64,000 nt of DNA from Takakia lepidozioides (GCA_030704615.1 CM060734.1:6200001-6264000), one strand, 5' to 3'. Positions 23,430 to 36,235 are shown, counted from the stretch's first letter. Program-made: numbers and translations. Notes: a model not told the origin generated them from the sequence alone.

Positions 23430-24430
23430 AACCAAAAAGTAGAATGGTACTTACATATTCGATAAACCCCATAGTCATGAATTGATTGTCAAGACCGACA
23501 TTCAATTGAATTCTGGTGGAAATTCAAGAGCTCAGTTGTCAATTATGACGCAACGTTGCGCAAGCACATCAATATCACGTCGGACGACGTGCATCACGTC
23601 AAGTTCCAAACTAACTTGTCCAGTAATTTTATTATTATTTTACTTTCACGCGACCAAATTTATCCCATTGACGAGATGATGGCCTACGTGTACTGCACAC
23701 ATGACCATTTTTATTTTTTTATTTTTTTTAAATGAGCTGTCTAACGATGACAACTATCTGGCTTCGGGCGACCATAGGGCAAGGGCGACGTCTGGATGAT
23801 GGTTGGACAACCGCGGGAGGGCCGCCCGACGACGGACGACCGTCAGATGATGGTGACCAACTTTTTTAATTTTTTGATTAAAATCGGGACCGCCAGAGCT
23901 GGAATTTGAATTATTTTTTATTTTCTTAATAGTATCGAGATCTCCATAGCTGGCGTCCCAATTTTTTTAATATTTTTTTAATAATAAAAAATGGGCCCTG
24001 CAAACGCCTAACCGTGGTCGTCTGGAAAAAAAACCATTTTTATTATATTTTTAAAATTTTAAATTAATATCGAGAATGTCATAGCGGGTGGTTTCAACTT
24101 ATTATTATTATTTTAATAACAAAAAAATGGGCCACGCGGTTGCCTAGCCATCATCGTTGGCACGGCGACAGAAAAATAAATAAATAAATAAGTTATTATT
24201 ATTATTATTATTAAATATCGGGACAGCAAGAACGATGATCCCAATTTTTTAATTATTTTATCTATTTATCTATGCTATTTACTTTATCTACATACTTACC
24301 TAGCTTATTAGGCAATTCCATGCCTAATAATTAATAAAAATGGAATATTATTAGGCAGATTCGTTTTTATTATTTAGGCATCTCACCTAGGTAATTTTCA
24401 AACATTAGGAATATATTACAATCGACCCTT
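23430..24430. repeat. A/T-rich degenerate tandem repeat
   Basis: Imperfect units recur: ATCGGGACCGCCAGAGCTGG near 23883, ATCGAGATCTCCATAGCTGG near 23934, ATCGAGAATGTCATAGCGGG near 24069 and ATCGGGACAGCAAGAACG near 24216, plus AAAAATGGGCC(C/A) near 23987 and 24124. They are separated by A/T runs. No gene is seen. Confidence 0.5.
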
Positions 24431-25886
24431 GATAAATGCTACCTGCTTTTTGGTTATGCCACCCTTAATGTTATGAGATCTTTGCTCTACACTTGAAAAT
24501 GGCATGACTAGAGCGTTATTTGATATCTGTTATGAAAATTTGGCTCTCCTCTTGGTTAGCACACCTCCATAGTTGTCAGATATTATGCTGAGCCTTAATA
24601 TAGTTGGTTTGAGAAAACATTCATCCACTCTTATCAAGGATCTACAGTTCTTATCCAAAGGCACCACGTCCATAACAAATAACATAATGAGCAATTATTT
24701 TTTACCTCCCTCAAAACTATTATTGAGATAATTTTCTTTTAAAAAAATATAATGGTTTTGAAAATAGATATTACCTCAATAATTATTTTTGACCTCCCTC
24801 AAAAACTATTGTTGAGGTAATTTTACCTTAAAATATGTGTGTGGACATGAAATTTTAACTTGTAGGCATTTTTACCCTTTTTGGACTTTAATAATAATAT
24901 AATTTAGGCAATTTTCCACATATTTGGATATTTTGGTTTTTTTTTTCACAATTTTCGAGTAATTAGGCACCTTCTCATGAATGTTTTCCAAGTTTTAGGC
25001 ACATTTTCCAAAAATGTTCTAAATTCAATTAGTCACTTGGTTTTTAGTTAATTATTGCCTAATAAGTGTAGAATAATAGTTATTTTTCTATTTTGTTAGA
25101 ACAATGTTTAGAAAGCTAAGTAGAAGACATTGAAATATGAATATAGAATTATTTGGGTTTTTATTGAGTAAAATTGAATCATCCAATTGGATGTAAATTG
25201 GGTAGATTGGGATGTAGAATTGGATGAAAAAGTAGGGATGGACAAAATAAAATTAGATGATAAATTGTAAGTCAACTTAGAATGGGATGGATAATGGGAT
25301 GATAAATGGGATGAATAATTGGGTAGTTAGAATTGGGTTGGTGGAGAATTGGGAGATTCGGCTGAACACGATGAATCCAGAGTAGTGATATAAAAAGGGT
25401 GAATGTGAGAGAGAAGTTGTCATTTGAGCAAGAGTGCCCAGGCCCTAGCACTACGAGGCTAGTCTGTTGTTTCCAATTCTTAGCAATAGAGATTTAGTAA
25501 TTCTAGAAATGATAGTGATTCCAGAGACCTGAGAGAGAAGGCTCTATATTATTTAATGATGTATGAAGGAGAGAGAAGTAAAACAACTATTTTTATAAGA
25601 GTTGGATTGAATTTTATCAAGTGGATTTGGTTGAATGATTCAGAGATGTTTCATATTAATTCGAAGGAGTGATATTGAGATTATTGGAGAGGAAATTGAC
25701 TATGGAGAAGGAGAATTGAATAATTAATTGTGTTATTTTATTGGTGATAACTTTCTGACTGCTTATTGGGATTAATTGATCGTGACATAGCTGTTCCTTT
25801 GGGTTGTTTGTGTGCTTTCCCTGTGAACGAATCTATAATATTAATTGACTTTAGGAACCTGAGTCTAAATTAAATATTATTCTACA
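24431..25886 (+). mobile_element. Probable 5' LTR of the outer Ty3/gypsy element (start not defined)
   Basis: The sequence ends ...TCTACA (25881-25886) six bases before a classical primer-binding site, so an LTR ends here. It is A/T-rich with GGGATGATAAATGGGATGAA-type repeats (about 25240-25330). Its 5' edge is only a guess, because the matching 3' LTR is not in the window. Confidence 0.45.
25389..25396 (+). promoter_or_regulatory. Likely LTR TATA box
   Basis: TATAAAAA lies about 490 bp before the LTR end, in the right orientation for transcription of the outer element. Motif match only. Confidence 0.4.
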
Positions 25887-25892
25887 TCTTTT

Positions 25893-25910
25893 TGGCGCCG
25901 CTGCCGGGGA
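25893..25910 (+). promoter_or_regulatory. Primer-binding site of the outer element
   Basis: TGGCGCCGCTGCCGGGGA is the form of primer-binding site found in plant Tat/Athila-type Ty3/gypsy elements. It fixes the orientation (+) and the internal start of the element. Confidence 0.8.
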
Positions 25911-25984
25911 AAGGCCAAACAATAAGCTAGGATCAGGTCCTAGCGGGTTGAAGATGATGTTGTCCTGGTGAGAGCTATAGAAAA

Positions 25985-26976
25985 ATGGAAGGGGAAAGCA
26001 CTGTTAAAGGAGTTCCACCAAAGATTCCTAGATTGTGTGCTTTTTGCAAATTTCAAGGCCACTATCGAACCGAGTGTAGGAAGGATTGGAAAGAAGGAGT
26101 CAGTCAAGAAATATTGGTGAATCAATCAAATCAGGAGGAATCCAAAGTGGGTGTCAAGGAGAAGAAAGAGGCGTAAGTTGAAGGAGGGCTAGCCCGATTC
26201 AGAGTTTATGTGGAAGTAAGTAGAAGAGAAGGATGGGGTATGAAGGAGTCTCCAACGAGAGCAGCTCATCAGGCGAAGGCGAGAGTTGATAGGGCTCTGG
26301 TGCGGGCTAGAAGGAGGCAGCAGCAGCAGCAGAGGCTGCAGCAATCCAAGCAACCATCTACTTATTCCTTGGCTTCCATATTTGGTACACCTCCTCTAGT
26401 AACAGCTATGGCAGGAGCTCCCATTCCAGCTGCTCTTCAATCGGTGCCTATAGTTATTAATCTTGGTCAGGCCGATGATAGAATCAGTAGTATTGCCCAT
26501 ATGCCTTCTTTTATTGGTCGACAAGGATCGGATCCTGATGCTCATTTGGCCCAATTTATCACAGCCTGTATAGCCAATAATGCAATAACTGATGAGCATT
26601 GGTGGAAGATTTTTCCTGCTACTTTGCGAGAATTGGTTTTTCAATGGTATGACCGACAACCACATAGAAGCTTTGCTAATTGGAATGCATTGAGAGCTGC
26701 TTTTGTGACACAATTTCGGCCATTGGGATTTGCGGATCGGCTGAGAGCGCAGTTGACTAAAATTCAAATGACCCCGGGTGAATCTGTTGATTCATATGCT
26801 GGGAGATTGGAAGACATACTCCGGAGATGGAATAACCATGCCATCCCTGACCATATGCAGATGGGATTATTCATTGAGGGATTGAGGCCCACAGAATTGA
26901 TTAGATTTGTGAAGGAGTCTGTGCCAGCAGATCTTCAGGCATCAATTAATCGGGCTAAGTTATGGAAGACGGTGCA
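25985..26976 (+). pseudogene. Outer Ty3/gypsy gag, 5' part
   Basis: Reading from 25985 gives an N-terminal zinc knuckle CAFCKFQGHYRTEC (about 26036-26078), then a stop at about 26174. A second frame section (26210 on) has a Gln-rich stretch and a typical capsid region: FIGRQGSDPDAHLAQF, WWKIFPATLRELVFQWYD, FVTQFRPLGFADRLRAQL and IEGLRPTELIRFVKESVP. It ends LWKTV at 26976, where an 11 kb element is inserted. After the insertion the protein resumes VAPLASAYPP at 38008. A zinc knuckle ahead of the capsid is unusual. The stop makes it non-functional as it stands. Confidence 0.8.
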
Positions 26977-27490
26977 TGTTACCACACACTATCTGCCTGC
27001 AAGCCAACCCTCTATGATTACTAGCTCGTGGGATCCAGTAACATGTCGTGCGCATACATATCGCTACACAACTACATCGCTGTCCAAAACCACACAACAC
27101 ATGTGCACACCACACACTAGTATACCACTAGTCCACCAATAGTCCAGCCACTAGTCCAACCACTAGGCTACAACTAGTCAGTCACTAGGCTGCCACTATG
27201 CTGCCCACTATGGCAGTCACTAGTCCACACAATCGCCCCCTAGCTGGTGCTTAGGTCCCTCTAAGTCCAGGTAGCCACAAGATGTGATAGTGACCATAGC
27301 CTCACTAAGTCCTCCACCACTATCCCTACTACACTCAAACTCGATAGATCAAGAGGCCGGGTGCAAGAGTTGCCCCATCGTTAGTCGCCGTCTTGCAACC
27401 TGTGAACTTGAGCTTGGGATCTCATGTATTGACTCCTATGAGCTTGGCCTCCCATGTCTTGTTAGCTGCCTCCAGTCATGTCCACTGCCA
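26977..27490. other. 3' non-coding end of the methyltransferase retroelement
   Basis: Rich in CACTAGTCCA-type direct repeats (about 27113-27230). Presumably the 3' untranslated region and LTR of the reverse-strand element. No gene. Confidence 0.4.
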
Positions 27491-27494
27491 CTAT

Positions 27495-27734
27495 CCCAAG
27501 CAGTGTGGACACAACCAATCTCCGTCAACCCTTCTCAAGAGGTGGTGTCAAGCATCCCATATGCCAACCCCTTGAGCATCGATCACACACCAGCATGGTG
27601 GCTGCCCCTTTGGCAGACCCACAGAGCATGCACCTCAAACCTGCAGGTACCACTGCCAAGTTTGGGTCAACTCTGCCATCGACATTGGGAAGGTGACATG
27701 GCGCACAATTACGCACATGGTCTTTCCAAGTCAT
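27495..27734 (-). pseudogene. PHD finger at the integrase C-terminus
   Basis: Reverse translation reads LRCMLCGSAKGA, MLVCDRCSRGWHMGCLTPPL and, after a one-base frame change, GDWLCPHC. The ligand order C-x2-C, C-x2-C, H-x2-C, C-x2-C is the C4HC3 pattern of PHD fingers, which read histone H3 tails. It follows the integrase C-terminal beta region without a visible gap, the place where chromoviruses carry a chromodomain. Inference: a targeting module that directs integration or the encoded methyltransferase to particular chromatin. Confidence 0.75.
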
Positions 27735-28812
27735 GCCATCCCGACCTCCAAGATCAGGACCCCTGAGGGCAACACCTCTCGAACCCTCAGAATAACACGC
27801 CCTGCAGTAACATCCAGAGTCGTAGGAGCAGTCTGCTGCAAATAAACATAGTCACCAGGGCTAAACCTCCGAACCCCAGGACGATATCCTCCACCACGTA
27901 TAGTGGCATACCTCAACGTATCACGGTGTTGTGCAATGGCAAGGTTCTCAAAAGCCATGGGCATGACTTTCTTGAACAACTCTGCACGCTGATCACATGC
28001 ACGTACCCACACGTCCGGATCGTCAAGGTTAAGGACTTGAGCAGTGTCCTACGAATGGCTGCAGGCAAATCCGGCTCTCGGCCAAAGAGAAGGAAATATG
28101 GTGAGAAGGAGGCAAGTGATGCTTGTTTGCTGAACCTGTAGCCCATGGCTAACCAAGGAACCTGAAGATCCCAATCTCCTAGGTGTCCCTTCTGCAAGCC
28201 ATACTTGCGCAAACCCCTCTTCACCGTGAACAACTCTCTCTGCAAGCCATCGGCCTCAGGATGATCCCGAGAAGTGGTGCGGTGGTCTATCAAGGCTTTA
28301 TCACACAAAGCCTGAAACTCCCCCAAGAACTCTCTCCCTTGGTCGTGAGTACCAGCTGGAGCACCAAATCGGCTAAGCACACGATCCAAGAATGCATACG
28401 CCCCCTCACTAGCCTTGTCAGGCAATGGAACCAACTCAATCCACTTGGAGAAGTGCTCCACCATCACCAACACATATCTGTGGTGGCGCATAGTCAGTGG
28501 CAACGGTCCTGCGAAGTCAAGACTCCACCTGTAGCCCAATCCCATGATTGGTAAAGGATGCAACTGTGGTGTAGGGGCGTTGAATGAAGCACGCACCCTG
28601 TCACACACCATGCACCTAGCCACGAACTGTTGCACCTCTGTATGCATACCACGCCACCAATACTGCCCCTGCAGTAAACTGTGAGTGCGTCGCACTCCAA
28701 AATGCCCCAACTCCTCATGGGCATGCCGCACTAACCGTGCACGCTGTGTGGGGTGAGGCACAATCCTCACCCGACCATCCTCCCACACTCGAAGTAGGTG
28801 TATCCCTCCCAC
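27731..28812 (-). pseudogene. Integrase of the methyltransferase retroelement
   Basis: H2C2 zinc-binding region HAHEELGHFGVRRTHSLL then CMVCDRV (about 28730-28590). The catalytic core has SLDFAGPLPL (first D), HDQGREFLGEF (second D) and, about 35 residues on, HPEADGLQREL (E). This is the D,D(35)E arrangement of retroviral-type integrases. A frameshift near 28010 separates the C-terminal part, which reads FENLAIAQHRDTLRYATIRG and FSPGDYVYLQQTA, a typical DNA-binding tail. It normally joins element cDNA to host DNA in the nucleus. Confidence 0.85.
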
Positions 28813-30447
28813 TTGAACCTCTTGGCTCGTTGCAGGATCCGATCCCTCTCCCTGGCAGTCACAGTGGCTGCCGTGTCTCCCGTGCGGAGGTAGTCCAACA
28901 CAGCCGAATCCTCATGTATATCTCTGGCACCACCTGGCTCATCACTAGCCTCAGGGTCCTCAGACACTCCGTCTACAGTCATCCCTGTTGTAGGTCCAAC
29001 CTGACCTCCCGATGCCAAGATACACAAAAATGCAGATGTGCCATCCCGGCACCATCTCCTCGTCCGTCTCACCATGCCACCGAGCTCCAGTGTCATCTGC
29101 TGGCTCATGCATGGATTGCGACTCAATCCATCCGCATCCCGATTGACCAAACCCGGTCGATGCACAACCTGAAAGTCATACTCCTGGAGTATGAGTGCCC
29201 ACCGTGCAAGCTTCCCCGTAAGCTTGTCTGACTCCATCAACCACTTGAGTGGCTGGTGATCCGTGACAAGGGTGAAAAGATTGCCGTATAGATAGCACCT
29301 GAAGTGTGCCACGGCCCACACTGCAGCTAAGCACTCTCCCTCATATGAGCTGTACTTAGCCTCTGCAGCGTTGTTCGAGCGGCTAGCATAAGCCACTACA
29401 AACTCTCTTCCCTCATCATCCACCTGTGTGAGCACCGCTCCAAGCCCCAGCATGCTCCAATCCGTATGCAGCTGAAAGGGACGCCCCCTGATAGGTCGTC
29501 TCAGGATAGGCGCCGAGGTCAACCTCGCCTTGAGCTCTTGAAAAGCTCGTTCCTGCTCATCTTCCCACTGCCACTCCTGGTCCACCTTGGTCAGCTTGGT
29601 TAGAGCCTTTGCAATGGTACTAAATCCCTTGACAAACCGTCTATAATAGTTTGCCAACCCCATGAAAGCTCGAACTCGGCTCACATCCGTGGGGCGTGGA
29701 ATTTGTGCAATGGCCTCTACCTTAGTCTGCTGTACCCCCAATCCTCCAGGATATATCATGTGACCCAGATACTCAATCTGGTTGTGGAAAAACTTGCACT
29801 TCCCCGGATGCAACTTCAATCCGTGCGCTCTCAAGCGCTCCAATACCACCTGAAGGTGTCTCTCATGCTCCTCCATCGTAACACTAAAGATGATGATGTC
29901 ATCTATGTAGCACCGAGCAAAGTCCACCCCTGCTAGAATCCTATCCATGACTCTGAAACTCTGCAGGAGCATTCTTAAGCCCAAATGGTAAGAACCGCCA
30001 CTGATATAGGCAATCCTTGCCGTGCTCATTGATCCCCCAGAATGCGTCTTCTGCTTGTCCGCCTCCTTGATTGGCAACTGGTGATATCCGGATCGTAAAT
30101 CCAAAGTGCTAAAGGCCTTAGCATGCCCGATGGCATCAAAGATCTCCTCTGGTGTTGGCATGGCATACTTATCGGACTTGGTCTGACGATTTACAGGCCG
30201 GTAATCACCGCACATACGTCTCTCCGTCCCAATTGCCATAGACATCCTTCTTGGCTGGCATCACTGTGGCTGAAGCATACTCTCCACCAGAGAGCTCCAC
30301 CAAACCTGCCTCCCAGAGATCTTGAGTCCTCATCTGAATCAAAGACCTCTCCATGTCACTGTATCTATAGGGTCTCCGAAAGATTGGCGTGTCAGTGGCC
30401 AACTCAATACGGATCTCTTGACCCTTCAGTGCTCCCAAGTCCTTCAA
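28767..30447 (-). pseudogene. Reverse transcriptase and RNase H of the methyltransferase retroelement
   Basis: Upstream part EIRIELATDTPIFRRPYRYS (about 30410), then the RT core: [25 protein letters not shown], catalytic YIDD at about 29910-29899, and CKFFHNQIEYLGHMIYPGG. RNase H follows: FQLHTDWSMLGLGAVLTQ, VAYASRSNN and VTDHQPLKWLMESDKLTGKL. Two compensating frame changes (about 30060-29960) garble the FWGINEH...PFGLKNAP segment, and another lies near 30240. Ty3/gypsy by motif order and RNase H before integrase. Confidence 0.88.
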
Positions 30448-30879
30448 ACTGAAGGCAAAGCAATTCCTGTAAGCCCTCAGGAACCGCCGTATACGTCGTC
30501 TCTCTCCTCCGGTGACAATGGGTCCAATGTCAGGCTCCCAATTGTCCTCCGTAACTGCAACCTTAAGTCCAGTGGGCTTAGAGGTAGAGGACGCGTCCAG
30601 TGGTTGCTATGTTGCAACCTCTTGAGCAGTACTCCCTGCCCTGCTCAAGGCCTCATCCTGCCCCATCATCTCATCCTTGAGGACCTCCTCCCGAGAAGAA
30701 TCCCCTCATCCATCACAGCCGCCTTGGCTGCCAACTCCCTCTGAACCTCGAGCACCTCCCACGTGTGCCATGGATGCATGCACCCCGTGGTCCTCACATG
30801 CTCGCCCCACTCACTGCCTGTACCGTCTCGGTAGGCAGAGAGACCATGAGGGAAGTGTACTCCGCACTCTGCGTTGCTC

Positions 30880-32233
30880 AGCCAGAGCCAAGCTGATAAT
30901 CCAGGTCAAGCAATTGAGATCCATTGCTTGCCCCAACACTTGACGACGTGATGCCTCAGAAAGAGACGACACCGCCGTGGTACCAGTGGTAAAACCCATT
31001 GCCCGCTCACGCTCGTCAGCATTAGGCTCCACTAACTGCTGCAAACTGAGCATCCCACAGGAGGCCAGGTCCACTATCCCGGAAAGCATGCGATCCTGGG
31101 AAGCTGAGCAGTGTAGGTAATGCTGCTCGTGGTTGACCCACCTTGTTGACCACTGCCAAAGGCGAACGGTCATCGTGTCTCACACGCTGAGACTGCCTCC
31201 CTGTGTCCAGAATGTTATCCACTGTGAGATGTGCTGGCCGCTGCCACCCCATCAAATGCACGCTTGAGCAGTGCGGGTGGCATCAAGTTAGTCCACCATA
31301 GCCGTGGACGATGAGCCCGTGACCCCACTGTAGCTGCATCTAGCAACACTGCTGACCCAAGCCACGACCGGACTTGATGCACACTGGCCATCACCCTGGC
31401 CCGAGAATCGCCCATCAGTGGCACATTCTCCAAGATGTATGCTGGAGATACAGCTTGATGAAGCTGCAAGTGGCGCAAAACCCGCACCATCTCCCAAAAC
31501 AGACCCGACCTCGAGTCTCGCAATCCATTGCCATGCCCGGCTGATGAATGCCCTTGGCAGGGCCAACCTGCCACTACCAGATCAATGGAGCCAACCCGCT
31601 CCAAATCCTGCGCCCCAGCAACGAAATGTCTGCTGGCAAGGCCTGCTGATATCCACGAATTGCAGACACCGACAACAACTCAGGGTACCGCTGCACCAAC
31701 TGAGCAACATGGCGAAGTGAAACGCGTCGTGCAGTCTCATCCCTCTCCACATACAGGTAACGCCGAACTCGTACACCTGCCTGTAACACAGCAGCCAATC
31801 CGGTGCTGATCCCGCCAAACAAGTCCAGAAGACAAATGCCTTCATCCGGATACTGCCACACAATAGGTGTGGTGTCCAATGGAGACAACTGAGGTGGTCC
31901 TGGTGCAATCCCCGCACTCTCCTCCTCTCCTGACGGTACAAAAGCCTCCACCCAGGCTTGTTGCACCCGTCGATCAGCATCCCGCTGCAAATCCTTGCTC
32001 GTGCCCCACAATGGAGTCTGAGCAACCATGGTAGGCAACTCCGCCATACCATACATGTCATCCTGCTCTCCCGGAGGTGGCACATCCTCTGAATGAGCGT
32101 TGCCCTCAAGCAACTCTCTAGGCCAACTCACTGTGTGAATGCTGCTAGTGTCGGCATCTTGCCTCGCTGGGCAACCGCAACTCCTCCTATGAACGTCACA
32201 GGGAGCTGCACACGCCGGCCCCCTGACTGCCAT
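30880..32233 (-). pseudogene. C5 cytosine DNA methyltransferase domain in a retroelement
   Basis: Reverse translation in three overlapping frames shows the C5 methyltransferase motifs in order: motif I LLDLFGGISTGLAAVLQAG (31830 down); VRRYLYVERDE; motif IV AGWPCQGHSSAGHGNGL with catalytic PCQ (about 31575-31540); motif VI AYILENVP (about 31430); motif VIII SRAHRPRLWWTN (about 31320-31290); target-recognition end DERERAMGFTTGTT (about 31015-30985); motif X ASRRQVLGQAMDLNCL (about 30950-30905). The GI-x-TGL form of motif I resembles the DNMT3/DRM group. The family transfers a methyl group from S-adenosylmethionine to cytosine C5. Frame changes near 31590, 31220 and 31050 make this copy inactive as written. 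It sits between protease and RT. Confidence 0.88.
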
Positions 32234-32610
32234 GCAGGCCTATAGGAAGCTGACTCCTCCCAAAAATCCAGGGTGAAGCCCATGGGGTACAACACTGCCC
32301 CACCAACCAGGACATCGTATGAGACGCGTCTGTCACAATGGCCTTGGCTCGCATCACTGAGCCATCTGTAGGGTGATCCGGCCGTAGTCTGATAGCCAAC
32401 TCACGCCGTGTCATGCCCCGATCCTCCCAGAGACGTCTGTATCTGGAAAGGACAAGGCTCCATATCCGCCTCCGTGAGGCCCAAGCCTGCAATAGCAGCT
32501 CTGCCCAGCATCAATGGCTGAGCTCCGAGTCCAACAAGACCCGCAGTGGCCGGTACCTCTTGCCTGCCGGTCCACTCAAACAGAAAATGCCATCCTGGTT
32601 GTCTAACATG
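32230..32610 (-). pseudogene. Retropepsin of the methyltransferase retroelement
   Basis: RPLRVLLDS at about 32555, then after a frame change AQPLMLGRAAIAGLGLTEAD (about 32535-32475) and later SASYRPAWQSGGRRVQLPVT (about 32250-32190). A D-S-(G) active-site motif followed by a hydrophobic-Gly pattern is that of Ty3/gypsy aspartic proteases. The G of DSG is lost through the frame change. Upstream (32876-32620) is a Pro/Ala/Val-rich linker. Confidence 0.6.
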
Positions 32611-33299
32611 ACAACTCCAGGTGTCACCATGGCGCGCTCAATGGCTGGCCTAGCTGGCAGCTCCATCAACCTGGCAGCTGCAGCTTGCCATGGCGCCGCC
32701 GTGGCAGTCTTGACCCTCAAATCCGAGGATCCCTCCGGCACTACACCTCCCACTATCTCCGCAGAAGATGAAGTAACCTCCCCACTCTCACAGAGTGTAG
32801 CTGCCAGCCTGAACACCTCAGCTGGTCTTACCCCCGGCGTCGCAATCATGGTAGCCGAGAACAATGGAGCCTGCACACAGATGTGGCCGCTCCTAGCAGC
32901 ACACTAGCTGCCGTAGCCTTGGCAAACCTAGGTAGTGGTGCAACCCGTGTTAGCTCTCCCCAATGGCATAGTAACCTCCGCCTCGGTAACAGTCGGGCGA
33001 GAACTAGGTGCCATGGATGGCGTCGACACTGTCTCCGCCAATGTGAATGACTGAGGAAGCCTAGCCTGACGGCTTTGCCTCCCCACGTTGTGGATCCAAC
33101 TCCACCTCTGCACCTCGTGGCTCAGGAACTCGTGCTGCTCCTCGAGTCACGGATTGCAGCAGACTCCACATGCACTAGTGGTAGTGATGCTCCACACATG
33201 AATCCCATGCCTCCCATATCTCCTCCCTCAGGAGCGGAGGTGGACCATCCGGCCTTAGAGCCGGGGTACACCTGAGCTGTAGCCATGGCAGCGAGCCTC

Positions 33300-34625
33300 T
33301 GCTCTAGCTACTGAAGCCGGTGGCCATGCCTTGGTCAAACCCTGACCTCCGCGTCCTTGGCCATGTTGAGCTTGCCCTTGGCCTGCACCTCGGGCTGGCC
33401 ACCTCTCGTCCTCTCTGGGGGCTGCTCCACTCGCCCCCGGCCACCATTGTTTTCTTGGAACTGGCCTGGGCGCAACTCAGGATGCAAACCATAACACTGG
33501 GCCTCTCCATGCCCGTGCTTGCCACAATGCCCACACTGCAATTGTGCAGGCTGTGCATGTGCCGGCCCTTTGCCTCCCTCTGGCAATCCTTCTTGACATG
33601 GGGTCCTCCACATGTCCAGCACACCACATCCGCCCGTTGTTGGCCAGCAAATGAAGGGAGAGACCCCTGCATCTGAGGTCCTTGTTGCCTTGAGCACGTT
33701 GAGGTAGTGGTTGGCTAGGAGCACACACTACCCCGTGGTGTCTCCTTAGCAAATCCAACCATGACCACTCATTCCTCCACCATGTTGAGCTCTATCCGCT
33801 CTGCCAGCAAAAACACATTTGCTAGGTGGGTTGGGCCGCTTGTAGGAGAGTTGCATCCCGACACCTTCTCCTCAGCTCCTGTCCAATATCCCATACCAGA
33901 ATTGGACTGCCTGAGCTTCCGTAACCCCTTGGGTTACATTTATCAAGCGCCTCATGCGAGTGAAAGCCTCCCTCAAGGTCTCGGTTGGCTTCCGTTGGAA
34001 CTCTTGCAAGCTTCGCAACTTCTTTGTCCTCACCCCTTGGTAGTTCCCTCTCAACTCTTCGAAGAACTCCACAACAGGGTTGAAGGCAGGCACGGTTGCT
34101 AGTGCTGGTTCGGTAGTGGCTTGGGTGGACGTCGTAGCTACTGTACCACCAGTCCCACTAGTCCCACTGCTATTTGCTGAAGCTGCCGGTTGCCAGCGGC
34201 AGGTGTAGCCACTGCCCTCGTGGCTCTAGTGCCCTAGTGATGGAGACATAGTCGGGTGACCAGTACATCCTCCACTCCTCGATCTCAACCTCATGCCCCC
34301 GCCTGAACTCATGGTAATCATCCATAGGCGGCCCCCTCAGGTGCTGAAACAGCCCTTTCCATGCCATGAATGGCGTAAATAGTTGTGGATTGCGCATTTG
34401 CTGCAAATCACACCAACTATCAAACTCTTGGATAAAATCATCAACTCGATGGTCCTCCACCCCAGAGTACCTTCGGGCCCCTTGGTAGCTCCATACATCT
34501 CCTCCATTGTGTCCACAACAATGGCAAAGAAACAACTTGCACCGTCGGTATGAGTCCTCCTGATTCACAATCCGAATCAGAACCTTCCGTAGAAGACACA
34601 GGAGGTGAAGTGGCCTAAACCGCAC
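33300..34625 (-). pseudogene. gag of the methyltransferase retroelement
   Basis: The capsid part reads RRYSGVEDHRVDDFIQEFDS and FTPFMAWKGLFQHLRGPP (34625-34170), then VEFFEELRGNYQGVRTKKLR and TRMRRLINVTQG (34093-33872). Two zinc knuckles follow, CWTCGGPHVKKDC (about 33640) and CGHCGKHGHGEAQC (about 33540-33500), in different frames. Together these are a Ty3/gypsy gag. Stops and frame changes separate the pieces. Confidence 0.75.
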
Positions 34626-34939
34626 ACCTCATCTCGTGTACCCACTAGTATCGCTAGTGCTCGAACTGGCACTGTCCCCAGCAACTAGTGGCACCTCCGT
34701 GTTGACACTCAACCGGTCATGACATGTCCCTAACCCCCTCTCCACAAAGTAACCGGGTGGTAGAGAACATGTTGCGGCTTATGGTTTGGAATACTAAGTT
34801 CCTAACATAGCCTACACCTGCACCTGCATCCACCGCAAGCACTCTTGCATGACCATGGGAATATCATGAAGATACTCCTCAAACCGCCCTCCACGAGCTT
34901 CAAAATTCGGCCTTCAAGACCACATGCCAGTCCTTAGGC

Positions 34940-35420
34940 AGTCCACCAGTGCCTCCACGAATCAGCACAGGCCATCCACAGGTCAACACGGGCCACCACA
35001 GACCAGCACAGGCCCACAGCCTCACAAGTCATGGTCACAGCCGTCACAGTCCCACAGACCACTGGGCACGTCTGTCACAGCCCCACAGGCCACAGGGCAC
35101 AGCCCGCCACAACCTGTCACAGCCCCGCACAGCCCGTCACAGCCCCACAGGCCACTGGGCACAGCCTGTCATAGCCCCTCACAGCCCTCACAGCTCGCCA
35201 CAGCCCCAAAGGCCTCAGGCACGGCCTGACACAACCCCTCACAGCCCCAAAGGCCTTAGGCACGGCCTGTCACAGCCCCTCACAGCCCTAAAGGCCACGG
35301 GCACAGCCTGTCACAGCCCAAGGCCACGGCCACGCCTGTCACATCCCCTCACAGCCCCTCACAGCCCAAAGGCCTCAGGCACGGCCTGTCACAGCCCCTC
35401 ACAGCCCTCTATGGCCGCTC
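34940..35420. repeat. C-rich minisatellite
   Basis: Units of CACAGCC(C)CACAGGCCACTGGG, CACAGCCCCTCACAGCCC and AAAGGCCTCAGGCACGGCC recur about every 20-60 bp. It lies inside the 5' region (reverse strand) of the methyltransferase retroelement. Translations in two frames are Pro/His/Ser-rich and meaningless. Confidence 0.75.
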
Positions 35421-35799
35421 TGGCAGTTTAGCCAGTTAGCCATTTCTCCAAGGGGTTTAGCCACGCCAAGCTAGGGTTTGTGTCTCTTGGACTCTAGGCT
35501 TCTTTCCACCGGAGCTATGGCGGCTGTGAGGAAATCAGCAAGGTATTCTTGCTCTTTCGGCTCCCACACACCACCATAGTAGCCCTAAGCCATGGGTGGT
35601 TGCCACAAACCAAGCCTTCTTTCTCACTTAGCCTCCCCAAACACGCCACTAAACTCAATGGCAAACAACCAAGCCCTGCTGGTTCCCAGCCCTTGTGAGC
35701 ACTCATTCAAGCACTCTCCTTGGCCATAGCATCTGTCTTAGAGCCTATTCCAGCCCCCTACACCTGCTGCTTCAAGAGTTGCGCTCCCTTCAAGCTTGA

Positions 35800-36235
35800 A
35801 GTTGAAACCCCAACTCACATAGGCCCTACAAGTGCTTTTCTTTCACTCCAAGTGGAAACCAGCCCTAGACCTTCCGTTCTAGCTCTTTAAAGCTTGAAAA
35901 CACGAGCCTCAATGGGCTGAAGGCATGCTCTACACGTGCCCCACTCTCACCATAAGAGAATCAGCTCCTTTGCTTCATTTCTTGCACCCACAAACCTGAA
36001 AATACAAGCTTCAGCAGGCTGAAAGCATGCTCCACATGCCCTACAGGGAAACCAGCCCCTTCCTTCCTTTCTTGCACTCCCACACCTGAAAGTGCAAGCC
36101 TTCACCAGGCTGATAGCATGCTCCACACATGCATTGCCCTCACATAAGGAAGTCAGCCCTTCCATCTTCCTTGCTTGCCCTCCAAGCTTGAAGATGGAAG
36201 CTTCAATGAGCTGAATACATGCTCCACACATGCAA
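35800..36235. repeat. Roughly 100 bp tandem repeat
   Basis: Four or more units share CTGAAA(A/G)(T/-)ACAAGC, CAGGCTGA(A/T)AGCATGCTCCAC and CCAGCCC(T)TCC (about 35895, 35996, 36087 and 36186). The last unit is cut by the solo LTR at 36236; related sequence resumes at 36968. Confidence 0.65.

Noticed and set aside
34924-35431. Open frames of 101 and 160 codons
   Set aside because: Translations of a minisatellite in two frames; no start context or domain.
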